This document shows, in pieces, positions 43,404 to 53,868 of a DNA stretch of 64,000 nucleotides. Source of the DNA: Oscheius dolichura. Lineage: Eukaryota; Nematoda; Chromadorea; Rhabditida; Rhabditidae. The translations under genes were made by a program, and so were the position numbers. The notes beneath the pieces are model-generated. The model worked only from the letters and a program-made list of their open reading frames with translations. It was not told where the DNA came from and searched no databases. Position 1 is the first letter of the stretch. The number at the start of each line of letters is the position of its first letter. Location of the stretch: positions 6,634,001-6,698,000 of the forward strand of contig OW051497.1 in NCBI GenBank assembly GCA_932521035.1, given 5' to 3'.

Positions 43404-44999
43404 CTAAGCAAATGAGCTCAGTCGAACCCAATCAGGATGGGAGATTTCGCTAGGTTGTTTTCCGTTATGAAGTTCAACCGTTGGCATCTCACTGTAGCTA
43501 GCAGCATCAAATGATTCGGGGGTGCGGCTTCTTCTTCGTATTTCCTTGATTAGGCATATCATAGCTGCCGGTTGGTACTCCCTATAGAATTTATGAGCAA
43601 TCAGCTCGGGTCTCTTCAGGATTATTGGAATGTCACGTATGCCGAAGACACAGGAAGCGCTTCTCCACGTTCCTGAAGACGATTTTTAGAGAGATGCGTT
43701 GGCCTAACCTTTGCAATGGGGTTGGGTCCACCAAACTTGATACCTTGCAATGAAAGAACTCCCGATATGGTCAACTGTGTGAACATCTACGGGAGACATC
43801 TGCTTCTCGTGATGCCTCAAGTAAAGGATATCCCTAGCCTCAAAGGAGCCAGGAATATGAAGGTCTAAGCGGGCTACTTAAAAGTGAAAACGCAGAAAAA
43901 CCTACCCATTTTGTTACCGCCTAAACTCGTCCAAACGCTTTCGTCCGGGATATAAGTCCAAGAAAGGAAGCGAAACAATGATCGGACCTTTCTATTGTGG
44001 ATTATGTAATTAGCAGCGACCCTTGGCAGGGCAACGGACATGCTACTTTTATAGAGATAGACAGGCGGGTCTATTGTCTAGAATAATTGCTGCACACCCA
44101 AGATATAAAATGACATACCCTAAGGTGGTTCAAGCGATTACTCTCAATCAGCTCAACATCGGTGTTGATCGACCCGTTCAATGCCTTCATAATTCGGACC
44201 ATTTCCAAGTTTGTACGGATAGGCATATCTGCTCCTGAGAGGTATTGGTAATATTTCCAGTCTCTGTTCAGCCTGGCCAAGTAATCCACACAGGCCATCA
44301 TATTTTCTACTATCCCGAAACCTCCCCAAGCAGAAGGTTGCCCAATCTGGAAAGAGGCACTTTAGACAAAAGTAGATAGGAACATAGATCTTTCGTACAA
44401 AACGTTCTTACAAAAGCAGCGATGTTGGTAAAGCAGGTGGGAAGTCTTAATATCATCTTCTTGAATGAATCCATTGCAAGATCATCGACAACTATACAGT
44501 ATTCATTCTGTGGTTGGTAAAAGATGCTCAATTGTAGAAGGACCTAGCCTTGTTTGAGAAATAAGTGTAGGTTGTTATCTGACCTGAACAAAGTCATGAT
44601 AAACTATTAGGCCGTAGGCCAATGGGAACTCTCTCTCCTCATCTGAGAGGGGTTTCCTCTCAAATATAAAATACTTATGTACCGCTTTACAGCTGAAACT
44701 ATCCGGCTTCTATGTCCAGTTGGTTCACCTACAAGTCCTCTCTGTTCAACTCTGCTTCGATGTGTTCACTGTACAAGTTCCACACCTCGTACTTACTTTT
44801 TTCTTCTCCCGTTTTGTTCTCTATAATTGACGAGCAGTCGATGTGAACATTTTCGAGTATATAATCTTTCCTGAAGATGGCCGCCTTTAATTAGGACCAT
44901 ATAGTACCTGTACTTAGAAAAAAGACTACCGTATTTCCGAAAAGTAAACAAAAATAGCAGAATATAGATAAATATCAAACTTGCACAACCAAGGCCCAT
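43404..44999 (-). CDS. GT14 core-2/I-branching-type glycosyltransferase, copy 2
   Basis: Paralog of the gene at 30194-32031 in opposite orientation. The signal anchor MGLGCASLIFIYILLFLFTF is followed by PLSDEEREFPLAYGLIVYHD, FVQ/VLLQLSIFYQPQNEYCIV, MILRLPTCFTNI, then RDWKYYQYLSGADMPIRTNL (GT14 core motif), FLSWTYIPDESVWTSLGG (DExxW-type catalytic region), HIPGSFEARDILYLRHHEKQ, IARYQVWWTQPHCKG, SGTWRSASCVFGIRDI, PELIAHKFYREYQPA and a C-terminal EMPTVELHNGKQPSEISHP, matching ELPNVELHNGVPLEKIRHP of copy 1. Start ATG 44999, stop 43404. Complete and probably active. It lies divergently beside DUF268 copy 4, with about 315 bases between their starts. Confidence 0.9.
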
Positions 45000-45313
45000 T
45001 TAATTGAGGGGGTTGTTTTCTTCTCGAATGTATGTTAGATTCGTGGAAGTGATAAAGTATGCTTAATGGCGCATAGGATAAGATGCTATCTGCGAAAATC
45101 TCACTTACTTTCATTGACGTCAGTTTTAGTTTCCATTGTAACAAGCCCTTGGAACCAGAAATGCTGGTCACTCTTGAAGAAAGCGGGATCCGCTTTTCTT
45201 TGTTGACCTCGGATATACAGGATGTCTTTCTTGCAAGATTTGCCTTATCTGAAATCTCCATCTTGTTAGCGGACTATAAAATATTCTGCTGCAGAAAAGT
45301 AACCATCTCAAGT

Positions 45314-48300
45314 ATGTCTATGAAGAACAAATCTTGGTCTCAATCAAGTTTAGTGCTTTCTAGCAACCAAATGAAAAATTATGCCTCTATGAGATATCTG
45401 CTGGTCCTTGTTCTGATAGGAGTTGCTTACGTTTTCGTTACGAGAAAGCAGAATCCCGAGCTAGTGTAAGTCTCTATTTTGTTTTCCAGTAAAACGGAAA
45501 TTATGGAAAACTTCTGATAATTATTCTCCCTTTGGCCCATGCTCTTCTTTTTGCAGCGATAATGCCAATAAAAACGAAACGCCAAAGAAGGAAGAAGAAA
45601 TAAGGATTTGGACTAACACTGGTTTTATGTCTGCCGAAGAAGCGAATGAGAAAATCTTTCGCCCACTGGGATATGAATTAATTGAAAACACTACAATTCC
45701 CAAACTGGCATTTAAAGACCCACCGAAATGCTCAAAGGTTCAGCATTTGCCTTCTATAAATAATCAGATTTCCAGGTTTTTGAAGAATGGCTAGTGGGTT
45801 CCGCTTCTCAAAACGAATCGGCTCCACCTCCCCGGGACATTCCTGAAGGTTTAGTGAAGCAGTTTACTTTGGATGGTTACGCCAAGCTCGTCGTTGTAAG
45901 TTCATTCTACTTGGCTTCTGACTTAATTAAGGGATATATGGATGATAGATCAGGTATCCGCGAAGCCACATGGACTAAGGAAGGCGTCGACAAATTTCTT
46001 AAAAATGAAGTCAAGACTGTGAATAACTATGAAGGAGAAGGCCGTAACATTGTTTTGTTCTTTTTTGGAGTCCTTTAGGGGGTGTTTATCACGCCATGAT
46101 GACTTACGGAGTAAAAGATCAGAGCGGCATAGTTATTGGATCACTTTCACCTTGGGTCGAGTCTTTTGCTATTCGACTGGGAGCTGCCAAAGTAAGTAGA
46201 AGTAGTCCGTTTGGGGGGGGGGGGGGGGGGGGGGGGCGTGACATTATACCGAAAATGATTTCGGTATATAGTCACAATTTTCGGTATTTTACTGTTATCG
46301 AGCCCGGCGCGAAGAGCCGGGCGTGATTTGGGTTTACTCAGAGCACATGTCAAGCCCTTTTTCTGATTTTGATAGTATAACTTTTTTCAGTTAAGAGATA
46401 TCGAAAATCCGACTGTGCCATCGTTTTCCGCGTAGTTGATTACCCCTAGTGGCCAAGTTGCATGGAATTTGCCCATAAAATAGATGAGCTACGACTACAA
46501 ACGTGTTTCGAAAAGTGGCGCCGTACGCCGTACGGGTCCGCTCGCTGTGGCGCGTTCCGCTGTGGCTCTTTTTTCTCAAAACTTTTTGTACTCGTCCAAA
46601 AACTTTTACAAAAGACAATACACAGTTTTTTACGCTTTTGAGAGAATATCCTGTTAGTCAGCAGTTCTCACGCATATTCGGCGTTACTTTTAAAGCCTAG
46701 AAGAACCAATGAGATATGGAAGAGGAAATTTTACGAGAAGAGAAGACTAAAGAAGGAATGAAACGTGTACTTCGTAAATTGGTGTTACTCGCCAGATTAA
46801 GTACTGTCTATGAGAAAGAAAGGAATTTCGGAGAGATTTGACCTTTCTGGCTCCTAGCGCATAAGCAAAAACCAGTCCTTCGCTATTACTTCCATTTTTT
46901 CGTGAAACTTCTGAATGAGATAGAACTGGGCAGGTTTAAAGTGGTAGACGGGCGATACATTAGTTCCACGGCCAAAATTTGTCCATTTTTATACTGTCCT
47001 ACAAATAAGTGGATGTTTGGTAATTTGTTTTTCTAAAATTTTGCTGGGGCAAACGTGGTTTTGGGCTGTTTCCAAGCAACTAATGTCACGCAACCCATTA
47101 ATCCATTGGGTGAAAAAGGTTAAAGCAGCTTGATGCGATGAAAAGTGCTCAACCCTGGTGAAAACTACACAAATAACAGTAAAATATAACGAAAAGTGTG
47201 CCAATATACCGAAAAGTGTGACAGTATATCCAAATCATTTTCGGTATATTGTATAGGGGTCAGTCCGTTTTGTTGAGGACTAATTTTAGATAATGACAAT
47301 TGAATATTCGAAAACAAAGACACCGGTAGAGTATCCCTGGATGAGCTACGAACACCCCGTGAACATTGCCAAGAACTTCGAGAGGTTATGAACTGGCAGA
47401 TAAACTGAAAATCAAATTCAGACATCTTGGAGCTTATGATTTTGCTGCAAGCTTTTCTTCAATTGAACACAGCGGTCTTGGGCGCTTTGGAGATGCGCTG
47501 GACCCCATGGGCGATATTAAAGAATCGCTCAAAGTGTACTGTATGCTAAAAGAAGGGGGTAGGCTTGTCTACTTTCTGAAATTCAATACTTACAGGACTA
47601 TTCTTTTTGGGAATGCCTATAGGAACAGATGCTGTTTATTGGAACCTTCATCGAATTTATGGCCGACTGAGACTCGCGATTATGGCAGCTGGTGAGAAGA
47701 TTATACTAACACGGGAAGGATGCTTGCTCGGCATCACTTTTTCAAACTTTTTTAATGATTGTAATTTTTTGGGGGTCATTGGCATCATTTGTTTCAGATT
47801 GAGCAATTTTCTCAATAGAAGGTTACTGAAACCCTCCTTGTCATTTTTACGACACATAAAGAGAACAAGAGTCGAAAACTGATTCAATCACCCCCAAAAA
47901 ATTACAAAAATGACTTGGTCCCTTGGAAGATTCGAACCCAAGTTGAAAAAAAACACAAAAGCTTTGTAGCGAGTGCACTATCCACTTAGCCACCGCTTCA
48001 CAGTAGGCGAATGGAAAATAGACAAGTCCAAAAACACGTTTAGCATTGAAACCTTATTTTGCGTTTTCCTCCTCAATTGAGTCATTATGACAAAAAGGAA
48101 AGAATATGTCTTGATCGCCAGAAAATTCTCTACAAGATGGCATCAAAAAAGTTTGAAAAAGTGATGCCGAGCAAGTATCCTTCCCTTGTTAGAGGTTGAC
48201 ACGAGGTTCCTAGGTTTTGACGTAATAGACATGTTCTACATGGACAACCGAGTTTTAATAAAACCAAAATGGTTCATTGAGAATGATGGAGGGCAACCGG

Positions 48301-48347
48301 TCATTGTACTCAGAAAACGATACTTTTCTAGTATTTCACGTGTTTAA
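45314..48347 (+). CDS. DUF268-family protein, copy 4
   Basis: Best-conserved DUF268 member of the window. N-terminal tail and signal anchor (MRYLLVLVLIGVAYVFVT), then WTNTGFMSAEEANEKIFRPL, GYELIENTTIPKL, PPKCSK, EEWLVGS, DIPEGLVKQFTLDGYAKLVV, WTKEGVDKFLKNEVKTV, GVYHAMMTYGVKDQSGIVIG and SLSPWVESFAIRLGAAK (glycine-loop-like). After an intron of about 1.1 kb full of repeats: VEYPWMSYEHPVNIAKN, AYDFAASFSSIEHSGLGRFG, DALDPMGDIKESLKVYCMLK, EGG, LFFLGMPIGTDAVYWNLHRI, YGRLRLAIMAAG. After a second transposon-laden intron it ends FDVIDMFYMDNRVLIKPKWF and VIVLRKRYFSSISRV. The FDFxxSFSSIEH, LKxGG and PIG blocks recall motifs IV-V of class I SAM methyltransferases. ATG 45314 is chosen as the first in-frame ATG with an anchor downstream; ATG 45374 is also possible. 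Confidence 0.85.
46213..46236 (+). repeat. homopolymeric G tract (24 G)
   Basis: An uninterrupted run of G on the plus strand inside the long intron of DUF268 copy 4. Such tracts can form G-quadruplexes and are length-unstable, so the exact length in the assembly is uncertain. Confidence 0.9.
46241..47255. mobile_element. possible inverted-repeat element in DUF268 copy 4 intron
   Basis: ACATTATACCGAAAATGATT (46241) is matched in reverse complement by AATCATTTTCGGTATATTGT (about 47233-47252). The related motif ACCGAAAAGTGTG also occurs near 47202. The interior of about 1 kb has no open frame resembling a transposase. The boundaries are approximate. Confidence 0.5.
47706..48192. mobile_element. 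inverted-repeat MITE in the last intron of DUF268 copy 4
   Basis: GGGAAGGATGCTTGCTCGGC then ATCACTTTTTCAAACTTTTTT (47713-47753) is repeated in reverse complement at 48145-48185 with one clear mismatch; flanking CTAACA/TGTTAG extends the repeat outward. The length is about 487 bases with no open frame. A tRNA-like segment lies inside it. Confidence 0.75.
47914..47998 (-). other. tRNA-like segment (A and B boxes) inside the MITE
   Basis: Read on the minus strand: GTGGCTAAGTGGATAGTGC resembles a tRNA D-arm/A box, followed by ACTCGCTACAAAGC in anticodon-arm position and GGGTTCGAATCTTCC as a T-arm/B box. Stems are imperfect, no 3-prime acceptor pairing is evident, and a T-rich stretch fills the variable region. 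It is therefore not called a functional tRNA. It may be a tRNA-derived SINE head or tRNA pseudogene captured by the element. Confidence 0.55.
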
Positions 48348-49080
48348 TGTTGATGATGTTTGGAAACTTTATTGATGCACCTTTATTTATCATCTTCTCA
48401 TGTTGTTGTTGTATTTTCCTGAGCGCGTTATGCCTGTTACTCAGTTCCAAGCTCGCCAAGTAAAGCCCTGGAGTTAGTGATGGATACCAATGGCAGTTTT
48501 CTCTCTCTAATAAATTGAGTATTACACTCGTCAGACCATATATCTAAATGGAACAAGCTTGCCTTTGGTAAGAAAACGGGGAAAAGTTACAAGTAGGAAA
48601 AGGGATCATGCCTAGTCAAAAATAATTATTTTGGATATATAGAAACGATAAGTACTTTGCCAAATTGAGGAGCCAAAATTCATTGGGGTATCTTCAATTT
48701 CAAGTGAACCACTTTTTAGAGAAGAAAGGAGGTAGGCTCACATTTTGCTTCAAAGTACTTTCCGTCATCCAAATTAATAAACTGTAGAATTAAAGTTAAA
48801 TAAACAGTCAGACCGGGGGCAAAAACTACTGTAGTACGTAGCGTGGCACACCGGCGCGCTGCGTACTTTTTTAATCGATCATTTTTGCATTTTTCTTCCA
48901 TTTAGCGTTATTTTCATAATGTTTGATTGTAAAGTTTGTTTGTCTCTATGGCACTCAGAGGTATTCTATTGTGTATGGTAGTAAGTTTTGGTGTAATTCG
49001 AGAGACACTCCACATTTAGACCACTGAAATATTAGCGACAAATGCCATTCTTTTCAGAGCAACTGTTGAGTATCTCTATC
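48348..49080. other. spacer, nothing recognised
   Basis: Sequence after DUF268 copy 4. A short frame MFDCKVCLSLWHSE near 48919-48959 followed by GTATTC could be a first exon of the receptor-like gene downstream, but this is weak. Confidence 0.3.
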
Positions 49081-49099
49081 CCCTGCCAATGTTAAGAGA

Positions 49100-49861
49100 T
49101 ACTTTCGATTTCTTGGCCCACACTATGGAGGAGCAGTAGCTTTTATGACTGTAGTGCTACTTTTGCTACCGTGATAGAATACTGCGTTTACCGCTATATG
49201 ATATTATCAGCTCGATGGACCAGCCATAAATTTCGAACAATATGGCTTATTCCTTTCAATATGTGTCTGTCAGCAGTTGCGCTAATTGTTGGATATTTTA
49301 TGTTTGGTTATTTCCTTTTAGATATCGCGGTAATTTACTCAATTAAAAAGACTTGAAGATTCGGGGTTTGAAACGACATTGTGAGCAGCACTGCTCGAAC
49401 GGGTGGCAATCTGAAATAGATCTTGAAAATGAAGTATTTATTACGCTCAACGTGGTCTCGCTCTACTTTATTCCAACAAGTAGATTAGCTATCATAACCC
49501 CATAGCCTTTTCAGTGCTTACAATGACAATAGTTATGCTCTCCGCGACGGGCGTGCATTTATTTTGCTATAAGGACGAGTACTATGCACTACATCCAACA
49601 GAAGCGGCTTACAATGATGCTTTTTGGGCAGGTTCGGGCCACTCGCTTTCTGATTTCGTTCAGGGCACTTTACCAATGGCCGCGGTGCTTCTTGTCCTTG
49701 CTCTATTAACACCGGCTCTTTTTATGCTTTCCACTGGTGGCACCCCGTCTAGTGCCGTCTGGAATCTCATCAATACCATTATAGGGCTCTATCCGATGAT
49801 GAGCTCCATCTTGACAGCTTTGTTAACGAGACCGTATTATTTATTCTTTAAAAGTAAATAA
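49100..49861 (+). pseudogene. seven-transmembrane receptor-like gene, apparently frameshifted
   Basis: Hydrophobic helices separated by short loops suggest a nematode serpentine chemoreceptor (Srh/Str-like). One frame gives RYFRFLGPHYGGAVAFMTVV then LLLLP. A single-base shift near 49165 leads to ATVIEYCVYRYMILSARW, the expected end of TM3 with a YRY motif, with no room for an intron. Then follow WLIPFNMCLSAVALIVGYF; a loop exon (GLKRHCEQHCSNGWQSEIDL); VLTMTIVMLSATGVHLFCY; LPMAAVLLVLALLTPALFML; and a final helix ending YPMMSSILTALLTRPYYLFF. The last exon (49514-49861) is intact. Start and first helices were not found. Either a pseudogene or a sequence error at the shift; the family assignment is tentative. 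Confidence 0.42.
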
Positions 49862-50815
49862 TACAAAAGACACTGTTCAATACCTGCAAACAGCGCGACT
49901 CCGTTGCCTAACCGTCATCTGGACGCGCAAATCGCAATACAAAATTGAAAATTGGCATGCATTTTTCTCGTCAATTTGACATTTTTATAAATTTTAAAAT
50001 AGATAACTTTGATCAGAAAAAAATTCTGAACAAGATAAGGCCAACTTCAAAAAACTCTTGTACTGTACCTTTAAGATACGCGTTGTTTAGGCTTAGGCCG
50101 AGCCTAAGCCAAAATCTAATTATGTATGCAATTAAGGCAATATAACTTAGCCTGTCCCATTCTTCTCTATTTGATTGCCTTTTTTTAATGTTGCTTATTT
50201 CTGCTCGGATAATAAAAGTATCGTTGGATGCTACGCCCTGATTATTCGCCTCTGTGGAGGATATTTTTGGAGACCGAAAGCGCTATCCGAAAGTAGGTAT
50301 TTCTTTGCTCAGGAGTTTGCTCAAAGTTTTCTACCCTTTGGCAGATTGTCTCCTCCTCTCATTCAACAGTGTTGTACCACGAGTTTTAGGCTGATTTGGA
50401 CTGGAAGCATTCGTCTGCGCTTGCTGCTCTACTATTGCTACACCAAAGCCCTGGAGATCATCTCTAGGTTATTTGAGAAGTGAATATTCACAAGGAAAAC
50501 AAGGAAATAATAAACAAAATAATACCTCTTTGAATTAATGTTATGAAAAGTAACATAGATCCGTTTTGTCCTGAAGAGAATTGACAAATCAGCATGGATG
50601 ATTTCAGGAAAAAAGCGTAGATTCTTCTTCGTTTGTTTGTTTTAGTTACGGGTGCATCTCCACACAAGTTTTGTGTATTAGAAAATATTCTTTGTTAAAT
50701 TCGCGCGGTGATTTCTACTTCCATTCACAAGCGGCGTTTGTTTGAAAGCGTATTTGCGCTCCATCTCACTCGTCAAGGTTTGGCATTCGCATTTTCATAT
50801 ATAAGATTTAACGTG
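49862..50815. other. spacer with small palindrome
   Basis: No gene is called. An open frame at 50175-50483 is cysteine- and leucine-rich without known motifs. TACTGTACCTTTAAG near 50061 resembles the TTAA-element ends seen elsewhere. A palindrome GGCTTAGGC-CGA-GCCTAAGCC lies at 50090-50110. Confidence 0.35.
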
Positions 50816-52594
50816 ATGCCATCGGGTTGCTGTACTAATTGCCGATCAAAGTATTCGCTATTTAATCCAGAGGTGATCTGTCTTTTTTTCTGTTTACAAT
50901 TTATTCAGAACGGCTGTTCGAAGTGCGCCTATTCGTTCTGTTCAAAATGCGTTGGTTATAAGGCACTTCTGCCCAGATTGGCCGACAAACCCGTTTCTGT
51001 ATGTTATACATGTTACCAAAACATAAACGATTCCAAAATACGCAAACCCGAACAAGTAGGCAAATTGTATTAATTAATTCCTTTGCTGTAGGTCAAACCC
51101 GATCCGTCGAAAGAAGGAAAAACCTCTCTTCAATGGTGGGGAAATGACCTCCCACCTCCATCATTAAGACAAACAGTTGGTAAAGATTGGGAGCAGATTT
51201 TACCCAGTTTATACTTCAGGAACAGGCCGGCCAATTCGACCGCAACGAACAAAAGGGGCCAACGAAAGCGCTGAACAGAATCTATTTGAGCCAAGCATCG
51301 AAAGTTTCGAGAAGCGATTGGCTATGTTAAAACAAGATGGTAACTATAAGATGGCGTCTCTTATATTGTTTTTTTTTCTTCAGATGCGACAAAACATACC
51401 CCAACTATTGAAGAAATAGAACAACGACTGGCTGTGCTGAGAGAATGTGACGTTGAGCTGATCAAAAACCCAAGAGCGGTAATCTCTGCATAAATTGCAT
51501 TTTGATAACCGTATTCAGTGGTTTGCTACATCATCACCTGCTGACCATGCGAACAGCAACAATCCCCAAGCATTGATTGAGCAGGCGAGGTCGCAGGCTG
51601 CGTTAGAAGAACAGTGAGTATCGATTTTATCCGTTCACAGCGGGCTAGAACTGTTTATGGGGCTCTATTAAAAGCTAATCTCTAAGGAAATCACCTTGTA
51701 CCCTGTTACAATTGTAACCGGGCAATACTTGGGAATATCAGACTGCGATGAAGTAGAATCTCTCACGATCTGCACAAGACCAAGTGTTGTTTGATCTAAA
51801 ACGCTGTGGCGAAGCTTCCGCGAATATCACTTTTTCAAAATTTATTCCGAGGCGTTCCCATCATATGGATTTCCTCTAGCATAGCTCTGTTTCATCAGGG
51901 GACGCCGCCATAAATCGAATTTCATAACTGTTCTAGAAATTATCCTATTGTCCGCTGTTCTTTGAAAAATCTGATGTTCAGATATGATCCTGACAATGTA
52001 TTACGAAGACGTTATCAAGAACTACGAAAAGAAGAAGGAGAAACAGACCAAACTGATGACAAAACACGAATGTCCGTGGTTTCAGGAGCTACAGAGCTCT
52101 CCGAAGCTAGCAAAGAGGAAATGGAACAGATTGACAAGTTTGTTAAAAAGATTTATTTATATTTTTGGTTATAGACTAATGCAGGAAGCAGAACAGGCTG
52201 TGGCCGCCGCTAATGAAAAATTGAAGGATGATGCAAGTATTCGGAATGAATTAAAGGATGTCATGGCTAACGGTAATCAGTTTCCCTTTTGCCGAGTTAC
52301 TTTTGTTTTAGCAAGGCAGAAATCTCTCGATATGGAAAAAACCAACGACAGGGTGCAGAATGAAATAAGCAGTTTTTGGGATAAGCAAATGGATAAACAG
52401 GTTAATTTAACAAATTTCTCAACGGAAAGTATCTTTAGATAACGAGGGATGATTCTGAGGAGGAAGTAGATGACGAAACTGTGCGGAGAATTGTCGCTGA
52501 AGCCGAAGCAACGCCCGATGAACCAATCGCCCCTCCAGAAACCAGCAGTAACAAACAAAAAAAGAAAGGCTTTTTTAATAGAATATTTAAATAG
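50816..52594 (+). CDS. ZFYVE19: ZFYVE19/ANCHR-like abscission checkpoint protein
   Basis: Cytokinesis regulator that holds VPS4 back in the NoCut checkpoint in other animals. The N-terminal FYVE-like zinc finger (CCTNCRSKYSLFNPE, then CSKCAYSFCSKCVGY and CYTC) matches the MESRCYGCAVKFTLF-type start of ANCHR. It is followed by repeated MIM-like helices SFEKRLAMLKQD and IEEIEQRLAVLREC, a long acidic coiled coil (RRRYQELRKEEGETD, EEMEQIDKFV, EAEQAVAAANEKLKDDA), an acidic EEEVDDETVRRIVAEAEATP block and the tail KKKGFFNRIFK. Start ATG 50816, stop 52594. The C-terminal B-box of the mammalian protein is absent. A separate short duplicate of the helix repeat is encoded in tandem exons. Confidence 0.8.
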
Positions 52595-53110
52595 CGGGCA
52601 AACATATATAAGTCATTTTCCATTGAGGTGCTATGCATCAATCACTTCACTAATGTATAAAATTATATCTGCAGGGTTTCGCCAGCATCAAATTTATTAT
52701 CACGAGTGTTTGTAAAATGTGATGAATTTGCAATGAACCGTAGAGATTTAAACTGTTGCCACATTGATATTTAGATATAAGAAATGGAAAGATTGAGAAA
52801 TAATAGCTCGTTCCTTTCCCGGTATCCCAGTTGGCAACTGTCCCCTGCCCGCTGGTAGACTTCTGTGCTATGGGAGTATTGTATATTCATCACTTTGAAT
52901 GTTTTCTAAGCCGTACTCGAGCGGCATACACGCAAATCTCGACCCTGCCGGCCATCAATCAATTTCCCGGCAAACCAGTATCCTTGCGAATGGGACTAAT
53001 TACAGCCCGCGTACCCACTTCCGTATTTGGCAAAAACGAGGAGAAAAGATAACGGTTATTTATATTTATTGGAACAAGAGAATGATTCGGTATCACATGA
53101 GACCATTGAT

Positions 53111-53868
53111 TTATTTGTTGGCGAAGTTGACGCGAAGAGAACGTCCCATGAAGTCGGCTCCGTTGAGGTTGTTAACTGCGGCTTCGGCTCCCTGAGCATC
53201 GGAGTATTCACAGAATCCGAATCCCTTAGCACGGCCAGTCTCACGATCGTAGACGATTCTAAAAAAAGATTAGAACAGGCCACCCAATTCGCTGTACCTA
53301 ACGTTGGTTACTTGTCCAACACGGCTGAAGAACTGTCCTACTTCCATTTCAGAGGTCTTATAAGGAAGGTTTCCGACTAAAACCATAAGTTATGTTAGTA
53401 CACACTTCGTTTAAATCAAATGCTTTTTTTCGTAAGTACCACTTTTGAGTTGCTGATAAGGCCGTTACAGACGAAGGCACCCTAACCTACACTGAAAACT
53501 ACAAAAAACCCTCACTAGAGGGTTTCGAATATTTGGGGATACATGCAAAGAAGTTGAACCATTTCCATTTTTAGAAAGTCTTTCAAAAAAATTTTTAATT
53601 ATGGTTCAACTACCAGTTTTTAAGGCCATTACCCAAGTAAGTCAATCAAGGCTACCACAACAGCAGCAGCCTCATGTCGATGCCCTCAGTTCCCTGACAG
53701 AAGTTTAAAGATATAGATTTTAGGCCACATTGGTGGACGCGGCTCCTGTAAAGGAATTCTAACATGTATAGCCCGAAAACATGTAATACAAAATGATTCT
53801 ATATCCTGTAACTTCTCACAAAACCAACCATAGACGGAGTGGCGAACGGGAGCAGCGGCGGCAGACAT
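53111..53868 (-). CDS. RRM-only RNA-binding protein, CstF-64-like RRM
   Basis: Three exons encode about 88 residues, consisting of almost nothing but one RNA recognition motif. MSAAAAPVRHSVY is joined to VGNLPYKTSEMEVGQFFSRV (RNP2), then GQVTNVR/IVYDRETGRAKG, FGFCEYSDAQGAEAAVNNLN (RNP1 is KGFGFCEY) and GADFMGRSLRVNFANK-stop. The RRM is closest to that of cleavage-stimulation factor CstF-64 (VYDRETGxxKGxGFCEY). The hinge, Pro/Gly repeats and C-terminal domain of CstF-64 are missing. Exon 1 ends TATG at 53829; TTTTAG/TC at about 53382 starts exon 2; a 40-base intron precedes exon 3. Stop at 53111. Probably a separate small nuclear protein rather than true CstF-64. Confidence 0.8.
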
